Both the position numbers and the translations under genes were made by a program. The notes beneath the pieces were generated by a model. The model searched no databases. It saw nothing but the letters and a program-made list of their open reading frames with translations, and was not told where the DNA came from. This document shows positions 27,421 through 35,479 of a stretch of 64,000 nt of DNA, piece by piece; within the stretch, counting starts at the first letter, position 1; every line of letters starts with the position of its first letter. Source of the stretch: Bacteroidales bacterium UBA3289 (GTDB lineage: Bacteria > Bacteroidota > Bacteroidia > Bacteroidales > UBA932); NCBI GenBank assembly GCA_002361625.1, contig DETL01000011.1:1-64000 (forward strand), read 5' to 3'.

Positions 27421-27795
27421 TTATTTCACCCCTTCAAGGAAAAGCTCATCCTTCCCCCGAGCCTTGCGGAGCTTGTAGTAGGAGTAAGGATTAGGATAGA
27501 CATCAAGGTAGTAGATTGGGAACCTCCCGTATGCGCCAATGACGCGCGTGGTTAGAAAACCATCCTCCTTCACTTCTATTTCATTGGGGACATATAGCAT
27601 CCTATCGTGGAGTTCAAAGGCAACCAACTCTCCTGTTTTGGGATTATAGGTTCTGGGCCCATCAAGGTCTTCATCCCAACCTTCAAGGTCGTTGTAAGCA
27701 GCACGAAGACTATTCCACTTGGTGTAAGACGAGACCACATACTCTTTCTTCCCCTTGACCTTTGTCAGCTTATAAACTGCGTACTTGTTTGCCAT
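27421..27795 (-). CDS. Hypothetical protein, 124 residues
   Basis: I do not recognise this protein. It starts MANKYAVYKLTKVKGKKEY and is rich in Tyr and charged residues, with no signal peptide or membrane segment. The start at 27795 is preferred over an upstream ATG at 27831 because the extra 12 residues lie in the AT-rich leader. It is transcribed leftward, away from the hsd operon. The 234 bases between it and the previous gene contain no gene; a GGCGGA...TCCGCC dyad near 27376-27402 may be a terminator. Confidence 0.6.
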   Translation of the reverse strand: MANKYAVYKLTKVKGKKEYVVSSYTKWNSLRAAYNDLEGWDEDLDGPRTYNPKTGELVAFELHDRMLYVPNEIEVKEDGFLTTRVIGAYGRFPIYYLDVYPNPYSYYKLRKARGKDELFLEGVK

Positions 27796-27968
27796 AGTGT
27801 TTTTGCTTTTCACAAAGATAATCATTTCCAACGAGATGTACGACTTCCGTGGAAACTATTACGATTTCCGTGTATCGCCGCTGAAAATCAACACTTTGAC
27901 GATAGGTGGGATTGTGCCGATGTAAGACTTTCGTTGATTTCAAACATAAGTCATACATTTTCACGGCG

Positions 27969-27996
27969 TTGCTATCCGCATTTTTTTCTAACTTTG
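27969..27996 (+). promoter_or_regulatory. hsd operon promoter
   Basis: TTG at 27969-27971 and TAACTTTG at 27989-27996, 17 bases apart, form a promoter of the Bacteroidetes type. It lies 35 bases before the hsdM start. Confidence 0.65.
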
Positions 27997-28030
27997 TATG
28001 ATTAGCAATCAATACACACATACATACACT

Positions 28031-29479
28031 ATGGCATTTGAGCAAGTCTTCAAAAATATAGACAACGCTCTGCGTACCGATGAAGGATGCAGCAGCGAGT
28101 TGGATTATGTGGAGCAGTCCTCGTGGATACTCTTCCTAAAATACCTGGATGACCTGGACAAAGAGAACGAGATGGCGGCTCTTCTGGGTGGTGGGGTCTA
28201 TTCCCCAATCCTGGATGAAGAGTACCGGTGGAATACCTGGGCAATGCCGAGAACCTCTGCCGGGGAATATGACATCCATAACGCTATGGTTGGAGATGAC
28301 CTCATAGAGTTCGTGAATGGCAAACTCTTCCCGTATTTGAAGAACCTGGGACAAGGAGAAACGGATAACACCTCCATCAAGGTCAAAATCGGTCTCATTT
28401 TCGCCGAACTCCGCAATAAACTGGTAAGCGGGTATTGTATGCGGGACATCATTGAGCAGATAGACGGCTTGAAGTTCCAGACCAGCGAGCAGAAGCACGA
28501 AATGACCTATCTGTACGAGAGCCGATTGAACAAGATGGGCAATGCCGGTCGCAACGGAGGTGAATACTACACGCCCCGTCCGCTTATCCGGTCCATCGTC
28601 AAGGTAGTAAATCCCCAGATTGGAGAGAGCGTGTATGATGGTGCTTGCGGTTCCGCTGGGTTCCTCTGCGAAGCGTACAACTATATGCACGCCCAGGTCC
28701 ATACGACCGCCGATGAGGAAAAACTGCAAAAGACCACCTTCTACGGCAAGGAAAAGAAGGCGCTCCCGTATCTTATCGCAATGATGAATATGATACTCCA
28801 CGGGGTCCAGTCGCCGAATATCATCAAGACAAACACCCTGGGAGAGAACCTTGCCGATGTCCAGGTCAAGGACCAGTTTGACAATATCCTGGCAAATCCG
28901 CCGTTTGGTGGCAGCGAGCGTAAGGAGGTCCAGCAGAACTTCCCCATCAAGACCGGAGAAACGGCGTACCTCTTCCTGGAACACTTCATCAAGTACCTCA
29001 AAGCAGGTGGCTCCGCCGGTATCGTCATCAAGAACACCTTCCTGTCAAACACCGATAACGCCTCCATTGAACTGCGCAAGAAACTCCTGGAAGATTGCAA
29101 CCTTCACACGATACTGGACCTTCCTTCCGGAGTGTTCCAAGCCGGTGTCAAGACCATCGTACTCTTCTTCAAGAAAGGTGAGCCCACGCAGAAGGTCTGG
29201 TTCTACCAACTGAACCTGGACCGCACCCTGGGAAAGACGGACCCGCTGAACGAGAATGACCTGGCTGACTTCGTGGAGAAGCAGAAGACCAAGCCGGATA
29301 GCGAAAACTCCTGGTCCGTGAATGTCGCTGACCTGGATGACAACTACGACCTCTCCGTGAAGAACCCTAACAAGGTGGAAATCGTAGATGAGCGTACTCC
29401 CCAGCAGATTGCCGCCGAGATTGAAGCCCTTGCCGCCGACAGCCAGCGATTGTTGAACGAGATTATGGAGATGCTATGA
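28031..29479 (+). CDS. hsdM: Type I restriction-modification system, methyltransferase subunit HsdM
   Basis: HsdM transfers a methyl group from S-adenosylmethionine to adenine at the site chosen by HsdS. I choose ATG 28031 (MAFEQVFKNIDNALR), which gives a normal N-terminal helical domain; the protein is 482 residues. The SAM-binding motif VYDGACGSAGFLCEA and the catalytic N289-P-P-F are intact. GRNGGEYYTPRPLIR is also typical. The stop overlaps the hsdS start (ATGA). The hsd genes are less GC-rich than the chromosome around the element. Confidence 0.97.
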   Translation: MAFEQVFKNIDNALRTDEGCSSELDYVEQSSWILFLKYLDDLDKENEMAALLGGGVYSPILDEEYRWNTWAMPRTSAGEYDIHNAMVGDDLIEFVNGKLFPYLKNLGQGETDNTSIKVKIGLIFAELRNKLVSGYCMRDIIEQIDGLKFQTSEQKHEMTYLYESRLNKMGNAGRNGGEYYTPRPLIRSIVKVVNPQIGESVYDGACGSAGFLCEAYNYMHAQVHTTADEEKLQKTTFYGKEKKALPYLIAMMNMILHGVQSPNIIKTNTLGENLADVQVKDQFDNILANPPFGGSERKEVQQNFPIKTGETAYLFLEHFIKYLKAGGSAGIVIKNTFLSNTDNASIELRKKLLEDCNLHTILDLPSGVFQAGVKTIVLFFKKGEPTQKVWFYQLNLDRTLGKTDPLNENDLADFVEKQKTKPDSENSWSVNVADLDDNYDLSVKNPNKVEIVDERTPQQIAAEIEALAADSQRLLNEIMEML

Positions 29480-30633
29480 GAGAAGGGTGGGATTTAGTAA
29501 AACTCGGGTCTCTCTGTGATATCCAGAATGGATTTGCCTTTGACTCAAAGTTGTTTAACAACGATGGTAAAGGGCTTCCTCTCATTCGTATCCGTGATAT
29601 CAAAAGAGGTTATAGCGAAACCTTCACCACGGAAGAATGCGATAATGCGTATGTCGTAAAAGATGGGGACTACCTTATTGGGATGGACGGAGAGTTCAAT
29701 ATTGGGCAATGGAAGAGCGAAAACGCCTTACTCAATCAGCGAGTGTGCAAATTGCTACCTTCAAGCAAGATTTTGCCAAGGTTCATCTATTATTACATTC
29801 CCAAGGCGTTGAAAGACATTGAGGATAAAACGGCATACGCAACAGTCAAACATCTATCCTCAAAGCAGATTAAAGAGATACACATTCCCAATATTTCTCT
29901 TCCCGAGCAGCAGCGTATCGTGGATATTCTGGACCGGGAGTTCGCCAAGATAGATGCCCTGAAAGCCAATGCCGAGAAATCCCTTCAAGCAGTAAAGGAC
30001 CTCTTCCAAGCAATGCTCTTGAAAGAATTAGAAGAGGTTCCCGGGGTGCGGCAAGTAGAATTGAATGAGATAACAGAAATCTGCCTTGGACTTACGCATA
30101 CACCAAAGTATGTTGAAAAGGGGGTCCCATTTGTCTCGGTAAAGGATATTTCGGGAGGAAAATTAGACTTATCTACAACAAAGAGGATTAGCGAAAAAGA
30201 GTTTCGTGATTTTCCTTATGGAGCAAAACCGCAAAAAGGTGATGTGCTGTTTTGCCGTGTTGGAACGATTGGAAAACCTATGATACTTGAAGAAGATACG
30301 CCTTTCGGTATCTTTGTAAGTGTCGGCTTTTTCCGCCCTTATAAGGAAAGAGTTCTCAATTCATTCTTAAAATATTGGATGTTGTCTTCAATCTTTGAGA
30401 GACAAGTGGAAATAAATGTAGTTGGAAGCACATTGAAAAATCTTAATACCGGTTGGTTGAAACATTTCTCTGTTCCTCTTCCACCATTAGAACAACAACG
30501 GCGACTTGTAGATAGACTTGATATCCTCTATCGCAAAAACTGCACCCTCCAAGATAACTACCAGAAGACCCTCACTCTCTGCGATGACTTAAAGCAGTCC
30601 CTGTTGCGAAAGGCATTCAACGGAGAACTATAA
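29476..30633 (+). CDS. hsdS: Type I restriction-modification system, specificity subunit HsdS
   Basis: HsdS recognises the two halves of a bipartite DNA target. The 385-residue protein has two target-recognition domains (about 1-150 and 195-345), each followed by a conserved helix: LPEQQRIVDILDREFAKIDALKANAEK and LPPLEQQRRLVDRLDILYRK. The C terminus KQSLLRKAFNGEL is typical. Both halves are complete, so the gene looks functional. Its coding sequence, especially the recognition domains, is more AT-rich than hsdM, as usual for laterally exchanged specificity genes. The target sequence cannot be predicted by eye. Confidence 0.95.
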   Translation: MREGWDLVKLGSLCDIQNGFAFDSKLFNNDGKGLPLIRIRDIKRGYSETFTTEECDNAYVVKDGDYLIGMDGEFNIGQWKSENALLNQRVCKLLPSSKILPRFIYYYIPKALKDIEDKTAYATVKHLSSKQIKEIHIPNISLPEQQRIVDILDREFAKIDALKANAEKSLQAVKDLFQAMLLKELEEVPGVRQVELNEITEICLGLTHTPKYVEKGVPFVSVKDISGGKLDLSTTKRISEKEFRDFPYGAKPQKGDVLFCRVGTIGKPMILEEDTPFGIFVSVGFFRPYKERVLNSFLKYWMLSSIFERQVEINVVGSTLKNLNTGWLKHFSVPLPPLEQQRRLVDRLDILYRKNCTLQDNYQKTLTLCDDLKQSLLRKAFNGEL

Positions 30634-30644
30634 ACCTCAACGAT

Positions 30645-30896
30645 ATGAACGAAATCGGCATTATAGCGTCTGTGATTGCAGCAATAGCAGCGATAATCAC
30701 GCTCATATTCACCATCCGCAATAGCAAAGGCAATGTTATTAAGCGGATTGAACAGAAGCAACAACAAATCCAGGACCTTGATTTCCAGTTTTCAAAGAAC
30801 TATGGACTGAATGCCAATATGAGGATGCACTATCCTACGCAGATGAAGAAAGAGAAACTGGAAAAGGAGATTGAGGAACTGCGAAAGAAGATTTAG
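30645..30896 (+). CDS. Small membrane-anchored coiled-coil protein inside the hsd operon
   Basis: This 83-residue protein has one N-terminal transmembrane helix (IIASVIAAIAAIITLIFTI), then a positively charged coiled-coil region rich in Lys, Glu and Gln ending KEKLEKEIEELRKKI. It lies 11 bases after hsdS and 10 bases before hsdR, so it is surely co-transcribed with them. I do not recognise a family. The position suggests either a passenger gene or an accessory factor that tethers or modulates the restriction complex. Confidence 0.75.
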   Translation: MNEIGIIASVIAAIAAIITLIFTIRNSKGNVIKRIEQKQQQIQDLDFQFSKNYGLNANMRMHYPTQMKKEKLEKEIEELRKKI

Positions 30897-30906
30897 CGAT
30901 AGCCCT

Positions 30907-33225
30907 ATGAACGAGAGCCAGACCAGATTGACCAAGATTGACCCCAAGTTGAAAGAGAACGGCTGGGGTACAACGGCTGATAGTTATATCCTCACGGAAG
31001 TCCCCATCACCCGGGGAAGGATAAGCCAGACTATCAAGCCCAGACCGATGAAGGCGGACTACATCCTGCAATACAAGGGTGTTAAACTGGCTGTCGTGGA
31101 GGCGAAAAGCGATGAGAAGCCGGTGGGTGAAGGTGTGATGCAGGCAAAGGAATATGCCGAGAAACTGAAAATCCGCTTCACATACGCTACCAACGGCGAT
31201 ACCATCTACCAGATAGATATGGAAACCGGCGAGGAAGGCGAAGTGGATGACTACCTTTCCCCGGAAGAGATATGGACACGGACCTTCGGCGATGCTGATG
31301 AATGGAGGGACAAGTTCTACGCCCAGCCGCTCTACAATGATGGGCAGAAGGTCCCCAGGTATTATCAGGAGATAGCCATCAACAAAGTCCTGGATGCCGT
31401 AGCAGCCGGAAAAAACCGCATTCTCCTGACAATGGCTACGGGAACCGGCAAAACCTTCATCTCCTTCCAGATTGCCTACAAACTCTTCCATACGAGGTGG
31501 AATGTGAGGAAGACCGGCAACAGACCCCGTATCCTCTTTCTGGCTGACCGGAATATCCTTGCAAACCAGGCATTCAACGGCTTCTTTGGATTTGCCAATG
31601 ATGCCCTATGCCGCATTACCCCGGATAGCGTCCGCAAAAACGGCAAGGTCCCGACAAACGCCTCCATCTTCTTCACCATATTCCAGACCTTTGAGAGCGG
31701 AGAGGAAAACAAGCCCAACTTCGGTCAGTATCCCAGGGACTTCTTTGACTTCGTTATCATAGATGAGTGCCATCGTGGGGGTGCGAATGATGAGAGCAGT
31801 TGGAGAGGCATTATGGAATATTTCAGCAGTGCCGTGCAGTTGGGTATGACCGCTACACCGAGACGGGATGTCAATGCCAATACCTACGAATACTTTGGGA
31901 AACCGGTCTATGAGTATTCCTTGAAGGAAGGCATTGCCGATGGCTTCCTCACTCCGTTCCGGCATTGCAAGATGCAAAGCAACATTGACGATTACATCTA
32001 TTCCCCGGAGGACGAAATCCTTTCCGGCGAAGTTGAAGAAGGCAAGGTCTATACGGAGAATGACTTCTACCAGGGCAATATCACTATCAAGCAGCGTGAT
32101 GAAGCCAGGGTCCAGGAGTTCCTATCTCACATAAAGGAAGACGAAAAGACCTTGGTGTTCTGTGCGACCCAGGACCACGCAGCGAAAGTCCGGGATATGA
32201 TAAACGCCTATCATCACGGGAACCCCAGGTATGCAGTCCGTGTCGCTGCCAATGACGGGAACCTGGGAGAGCAGTATTTGAAGGAGTTCCAGGACAATGA
32301 GAAAACCATTCCCACGATACTCACCACCTCACAGAAACTCTCTACGGGTGTGGATGCGTTGAATGTACGGAATATCGTGCTGATGCGTCCTGTCCGGTCT
32401 ATGATAGAGTTCAAGCAGATTATCGGTCGTGGAACCCGGCTCTTTGATGGCAAGTATTACTTCACCATCTATGACTTCGTTAAGGCGTATGAGCATTTCA
32501 AGGACCCGGATTGGGATGGCGAGGAAGATGTTCCCGATGACATTCCTGAAAAGGTTCCTGATGATGACTGGAAGATGCCTGAAAAGAAGCCGAGACCAGG
32601 AAAGCCGGAACCAAAACCCGGAGAAGAAGAGGAAGAGAAGCCGGAGAAACTGGAAATCCGCCTGTCTTCCGGGCATACAATGAGCATCAAGCACATAAAG
32701 AGTGATATGTTCTGGGGACCGGATGGCGTTCCAGTCAGTGCCGAAGAGTTCTTGCGGATGATGTTTGGGAAACTGCCGGAGTTCTTCGCTGATGAGGCGG
32801 AGCTGCGAGAGAAGTGGTCCTCACCAACGACCAGGCGGGAACTACTGAACCAGATGGCGGACCAGGGCTACGGAGAGGATGTCTTGAAGCAGATACGGAG
32901 TTTGATTGACGCTGATGACTGCGACCTCCTGGATGTCCTGGAATACATTGCCTACCAAAAGAGACCTGAAACTCGTGCTGCCAGGGTCCAGAATGCCCAA
33001 CTCTACACCGGCCAGCAAACCCCGGAGCAGGTGGCGTTCATTCAGTACCTGGTATCCGTCTATATCAAGGCCGGTATTGACGAACTTGAAGCAGACCGGC
33101 TCCCGAAGTTGATGGCGAACAAGTACGGAACCATCCTGGAAGGGACCAACGCCCTGGGAGGAATAGAACAAGCCAGAGGAACCTTCTATAACTTCCAGAG
33201 AAACCTTTATCAGCAAGCGATATAA
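30907..33225 (+). CDS. hsdR: Type I restriction-modification system, restriction subunit HsdR
   Basis: HsdR is the ATP-driven translocase and nuclease that cuts unmethylated DNA. I choose ATG 30907 (MNESQTRLTKIDPKLKENGWG); the protein has 772 residues. The N-terminal nuclease domain shows the PD-(D/E)xK pattern in MKADYILQY with VVEAKS. The motor follows: Walker A ATGTGKT (K182) and the DEAD-type box D286-E-C-H, SAT-like GMTATPRR, and the helicase motif VI region QIIGRGTRLF. A proline/lysine/glutamate-rich linker (about 540-580) leads to an EcoEI-type C-terminal domain. All motifs are intact. Confidence 0.96.
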   Translation: MNESQTRLTKIDPKLKENGWGTTADSYILTEVPITRGRISQTIKPRPMKADYILQYKGVKLAVVEAKSDEKPVGEGVMQAKEYAEKLKIRFTYATNGDTIYQIDMETGEEGEVDDYLSPEEIWTRTFGDADEWRDKFYAQPLYNDGQKVPRYYQEIAINKVLDAVAAGKNRILLTMATGTGKTFISFQIAYKLFHTRWNVRKTGNRPRILFLADRNILANQAFNGFFGFANDALCRITPDSVRKNGKVPTNASIFFTIFQTFESGEENKPNFGQYPRDFFDFVIIDECHRGGANDESSWRGIMEYFSSAVQLGMTATPRRDVNANTYEYFGKPVYEYSLKEGIADGFLTPFRHCKMQSNIDDYIYSPEDEILSGEVEEGKVYTENDFYQGNITIKQRDEARVQEFLSHIKEDEKTLVFCATQDHAAKVRDMINAYHHGNPRYAVRVAANDGNLGEQYLKEFQDNEKTIPTILTTSQKLSTGVDALNVRNIVLMRPVRSMIEFKQIIGRGTRLFDGKYYFTIYDFVKAYEHFKDPDWDGEEDVPDDIPEKVPDDDWKMPEKKPRPGKPEPKPGEEEEEKPEKLEIRLSSGHTMSIKHIKSDMFWGPDGVPVSAEEFLRMMFGKLPEFFADEAELREKWSSPTTRRELLNQMADQGYGEDVLKQIRSLIDADDCDLLDVLEYIAYQKRPETRAARVQNAQLYTGQQTPEQVAFIQYLVSVYIKAGIDELEADRLPKLMANKYGTILEGTNALGGIEQARGTFYNFQRNLYQQAI

Positions 33226-33241
33226 ATGTAAATCACAGAAT

Positions 33242-33709
33242 ATGAGACGATTTCTTGTTTTATTGGTTGCTTTGTGCGCAATCAGTCTTTCTGCAAAGGC
33301 ACAGACAGATACGACACAAGTAAAGAAGACGGATGCACCTATTCTTTCTCCCAAGGATAGTCTGTACCTTCAATATGCAGATTTTATGGCTCAAATGGCA
33401 GCGTACCAACAGCCCCGCTTCAAACTCTACAAGACGGAGAACATTTACAATCTTATTAAGTTAGACACGGCTACGGGGGCATTATGGCAGGTCCAGTATG
33501 AAATGAATAAGAATGCGGAGGCAATGGAAGTCCCCATAAATGCGAACTCTTTGCTCTGGGATGATACGCATCTTCGTGCCGGGCGATACGAACTATACCC
33601 CACGAACAATATGTACACCTTCATTCTCCTGGATACCGAGAAAGGATATACTTATCAAGTCCAGTGGAGTACTGACCCGGATAAGAGATTTAGAATGAGG
33701 ATTTTTTGA
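33242..33709 (+). CDS. Secreted protein with two short internal repeats
   Basis: This 155-residue protein has a clear signal peptide (FLVLLVALCAISLSAKAQ). Two related segments are visible: PRFKLYKTENIYNLIKLDTATGALWQVQY and RYELYPTNNMYTFILLDTEKGYTYQVQW. This repeat occurs in Bacteroidetes proteins of unknown function. It lies 16 bases after hsdR and ends just before a terminator, so it is the last gene of the hsd transcript. A secreted protein is an odd passenger for a restriction operon. Confidence 0.75.
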   Translation: MRRFLVLLVALCAISLSAKAQTDTTQVKKTDAPILSPKDSLYLQYADFMAQMAAYQQPRFKLYKTENIYNLIKLDTATGALWQVQYEMNKNAEAMEVPINANSLLWDDTHLRAGRYELYPTNNMYTFILLDTEKGYTYQVQWSTDPDKRFRMRIF

Positions 33710-33716
33710 GAAGAAT

Positions 33717-33750
33717 AACGGCTCCCAGGGTAAGTCCAGGAGCCGTTTTC
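33717..33750. terminator. Bidirectional terminator between hsd operon and tyrosine recombinase gene
   Basis: AACGGCTCC at 33717-33725 pairs with GGAGCCGTT at 33739-33747, followed by TTTT on the plus strand. It lies between two converging genes. Confidence 0.85.
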
Positions 33751-33752
33751 CA

Positions 33753-34337
33753 TTATGAGAGCATATCATAGGTGTCCATCATCACTTTCTGGGTAAGGCC
33801 AATATATTTCCGTGTGATTGCCGGACTGCTGTGCCCAAGTAATTCGCTTAAACGAACGAGAGCGTCTTCACTCTTATCTCCGGCCATCTTGTAAATCCTG
33901 GTGGCGAAGGTTTTACGGAGGGAATGAGTGGAGAAGTGGGTGATGTTCAGCCGGTACTTGTACTTGTAGGTCTTAAACATCACATTGAGCCGGTTTGCAG
34001 TGTAAGGCAAGCCCCATTTGGAAATGAATACCAGGTCTTCCGTGTGCTTGGGTCTCATCTTCTCATAGCACTTCTTTATGTGGCGTTTGAAACTGGGGTT
34101 GATTTTGATAATACGCCGCTTCCCGGTCTTCTTCTCAAAGATGATGAATGTTTCAGCGGAAAGGAGGTCGCTCCATTTCAAACGCAATATGTCGCTGATA
34201 CGAAGCCCGAAAAATATCCCGCAGCCGACCAGGAGAGAAATGGTGAAGTTCCCGTCCTCATAGAGCCGGTTCATAAAGGAAATCGCCTCGTGCCATTCAA
34301 GGGGTTCTGCGGTCGTATAACTGCCTTTTTTGCTCAT
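33753..34337 (-). CDS. FimB-sized tyrosine recombinase
   Basis: This 194-residue protein is essentially a tyrosine-recombinase catalytic domain. The catalytic residues are visible in order: R46 (FFGLRISD), the beta-hairpin lysine near K73, H138 and R141 (HSLRKT), H169 (LLGHSS) and Y178 (KYIGL). The N-terminal core-binding domain of full-length integrases is missing, as in FimB/FimE-type inversion enzymes of about 200 residues. It converges with the restriction operon. Its natural target is not obvious; no inverted hsdS cassette is seen. Since the element already has a serine integrase, its job is more likely local inversion or dimer resolution. Confidence 0.85.
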   Translation of the reverse strand: MSKKGSYTTAEPLEWHEAISFMNRLYEDGNFTISLLVGCGIFFGLRISDILRLKWSDLLSAETFIIFEKKTGKRRIIKINPSFKRHIKKCYEKMRPKHTEDLVFISKWGLPYTANRLNVMFKTYKYKYRLNITHFSTHSLRKTFATRIYKMAGDKSEDALVRLSELLGHSSPAITRKYIGLTQKVMMDTYDMLS

Positions 34338-34425
34338 AATTCGTATGACTTTTGAAGATATTTTCTTAATTCTCTATAATTCAACACTTTACTTGTAATA
34401 GCTCTGCGGTTAGTCTTACATTCAG

Positions 34426-34596
34426 CTAATTATGTGGCCTACGGGAGCCCTGGGAGTTCCTTGCCAGGTCCCAAATGAGCGAGGCGAGAGTTTGGGGGAA
34501 GGAAGAGAAGAGTTGATAGAGCCAGTTCAGTTCTTCACCTCCAAATCCCCATCTCCTTAAAGAGTGTATCAGCTTCGTGTCAATCTTCGTAATCAT
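34426..34596 (-). CDS. Small protein of 56 residues, translationally coupled
   Basis: This short gene starts at 34596 with an ATG that overlaps the stop of the upstream gene (ATGA) and ends at 34426. The product (MITKIDTKLIHSLRRWGFGG at the start) is rich in Trp, Leu and Arg, with a hydrophobic middle. I do not recognise it. The four-base overlap is the main reason to accept it. Confidence 0.5.
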   Translation of the reverse strand: MITKIDTKLIHSLRRWGFGGEELNWLYQLFSSFPQTLASLIWDLARNSQGSRRPHN

Positions 34597-34907
34597 AACC
34601 CGTACTGGCTCCGTACCCTGGAAGAGTAGTCATCGGTCTTCTCCACAAGCCGGTCAATGCAATCCACCAGTCCATCGGCATAAATACCCTCCTGCTGCTC
34701 CTTGGTGGTCCCGTCCCGATTGATGGTCCGGACGATAAACAAGTCCCAACCTTCATCATAAACGACCTCTACACGGCCGGTATGCTTGTAGCCCTGGACG
34801 AAGAAGGCAAGCCCGTTCTCAATTGCACGAGCGTTGTGAAAGCCCCAGGAGAAGACAATCATCATCTGGGAGCGAAGGATTGCGAGGATGTACTTTGCCA
34901 TTTCCAT
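34593..34907 (-). CDS. Hypothetical protein, 104 residues
   Basis: I do not recognise this small soluble protein. It starts MEMAKYILAILRSQM and has a central GRVEVVYDEGWDLFIVRTIN segment and an acidic-helical C terminus. A second ATG at 34901 is an equally good start. Proteins with this VVYDEGWDLF pattern resemble cargo genes of Bacteroidetes mobile elements. The gene overlaps the next by four bases. Confidence 0.6.
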   Translation of the reverse strand: MEMAKYILAILRSQMMIVFSWGFHNARAIENGLAFFVQGYKHTGRVEVVYDEGWDLFIVRTINRDGTTKEQQEGIYADGLVDCIDRLVEKTDDYSSRVRSQYGL

Positions 34908-34957
34908 AGCGAGAAGAGATTGTGGGGGCTACCGGAAGCAGCCCCCGGGTTGAACAA

Positions 34958-35323
34958 TCAATAGACCTTGACAATCGTTTCGTAAGAGAAGCAACGGAAC
35001 TGATTGCGTTCCAGGTCCCAGTAGGTCTGGTTGCCGTAGATGGCGTTGGGAGCTCCGTTTCCGGAAATCCTGGGAGCTACGATGGCTCCGTACAGGCAAC
35101 CGATGGCGTGGCGAATGACCTTCGTGCCGTTGGTGCTGGCTCCCTTCTTAACATAGTCAAACTCCACGATTTCACCCTTGGCAAGACGAGTGCGAAGGTT
35201 CTCAATCATAGCGATTTTAGCTCCCAGGAGAATGGGGTTGATGTTGCCGTGGGACTTGGCAACCATAAAGGCGGCAACTTCCAGGGACTTGCAGTTGGCG
35301 GCGATAATGTTGGCGTTGTTCAT
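34958..35323 (-). CDS. SH3-like beta-barrel protein, DUF2693-like
   Basis: I choose ATG 35323 (MNNANIIAANCKSLE), 35 bases after the predicted transcription start; the product has 121 residues. The region GEIVEFDYVKKGASTNGTKVIRHAIGCL followed by YWDLERNQFRCFSYETIVKV matches the pattern of DUF2693, a small SH3-like barrel common in Bacteroidetes plasmids and conjugative elements. The function is unknown. It is transcribed divergently from the XRE regulator and probably regulated by it. Confidence 0.65.
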   Translation of the reverse strand: MNNANIIAANCKSLEVAAFMVAKSHGNINPILLGAKIAMIENLRTRLAKGEIVEFDYVKKGASTNGTKVIRHAIGCLYGAIVAPRISGNGAPNAIYGNQTYWDLERNQFRCFSYETIVKVY

Positions 35324-35334
35324 ATCAAAAGATG

Positions 35335-35448
35335 TTAGTCGTTTAACACTCATTTCTAATGCAAATATAGTCATTTATGATTAAACCGCCAAATAAATTA
35401 GTCTTTTTTTACTTATTATTTGATGTTTTATTTGTGTTTTGGGACTAA
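35335..35448. promoter_or_regulatory. Candidate operator sites TTAGTC around the divergent promoters
   Basis: The hexamer TTAGTC occurs at 35335-35340 and 35398-35403, and its complement GACTAA at 35443-35448. The last site sits between the two boxes of the rightward promoter, the second just outside the leftward one, and the first in the leftward leader. This placement suits repression of both promoters by the XRE protein. This is inference. Confidence 0.35.
35362..35393 (-). promoter_or_regulatory. Leftward promoter of the DUF2693-like gene
   Basis: On the minus strand TTTG (plus-strand CAAA 35390-35393) is followed after 20 bases by TATATTTG (plus-strand CAAATATA 35362-35369). It is back to back with the XRE promoter. 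Confidence 0.75.
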
Positions 35449-35461
35449 AACGCTATCTTTG
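35431..35461 (+). promoter_or_regulatory. Rightward promoter of the XRE regulator gene, full consensus
   Basis: TTTG at 35431-35434, exactly 19 bases, then TATCTTTG at 35454-35461. This is the textbook Bacteroidetes promoter, 18 bases before the ATG. Confidence 0.85.
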
Positions 35462-35479
35462 ACAACAAAAATTAGTGTT

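Noticed and set aside
29476..34337. Phase-variable hsdS with an inversion cassette driven by the nearby tyrosine recombinase.
   Set aside because: There is only one hsdS gene, with both recognition domains, and I found no silent partial hsdS or inverted repeats around it.
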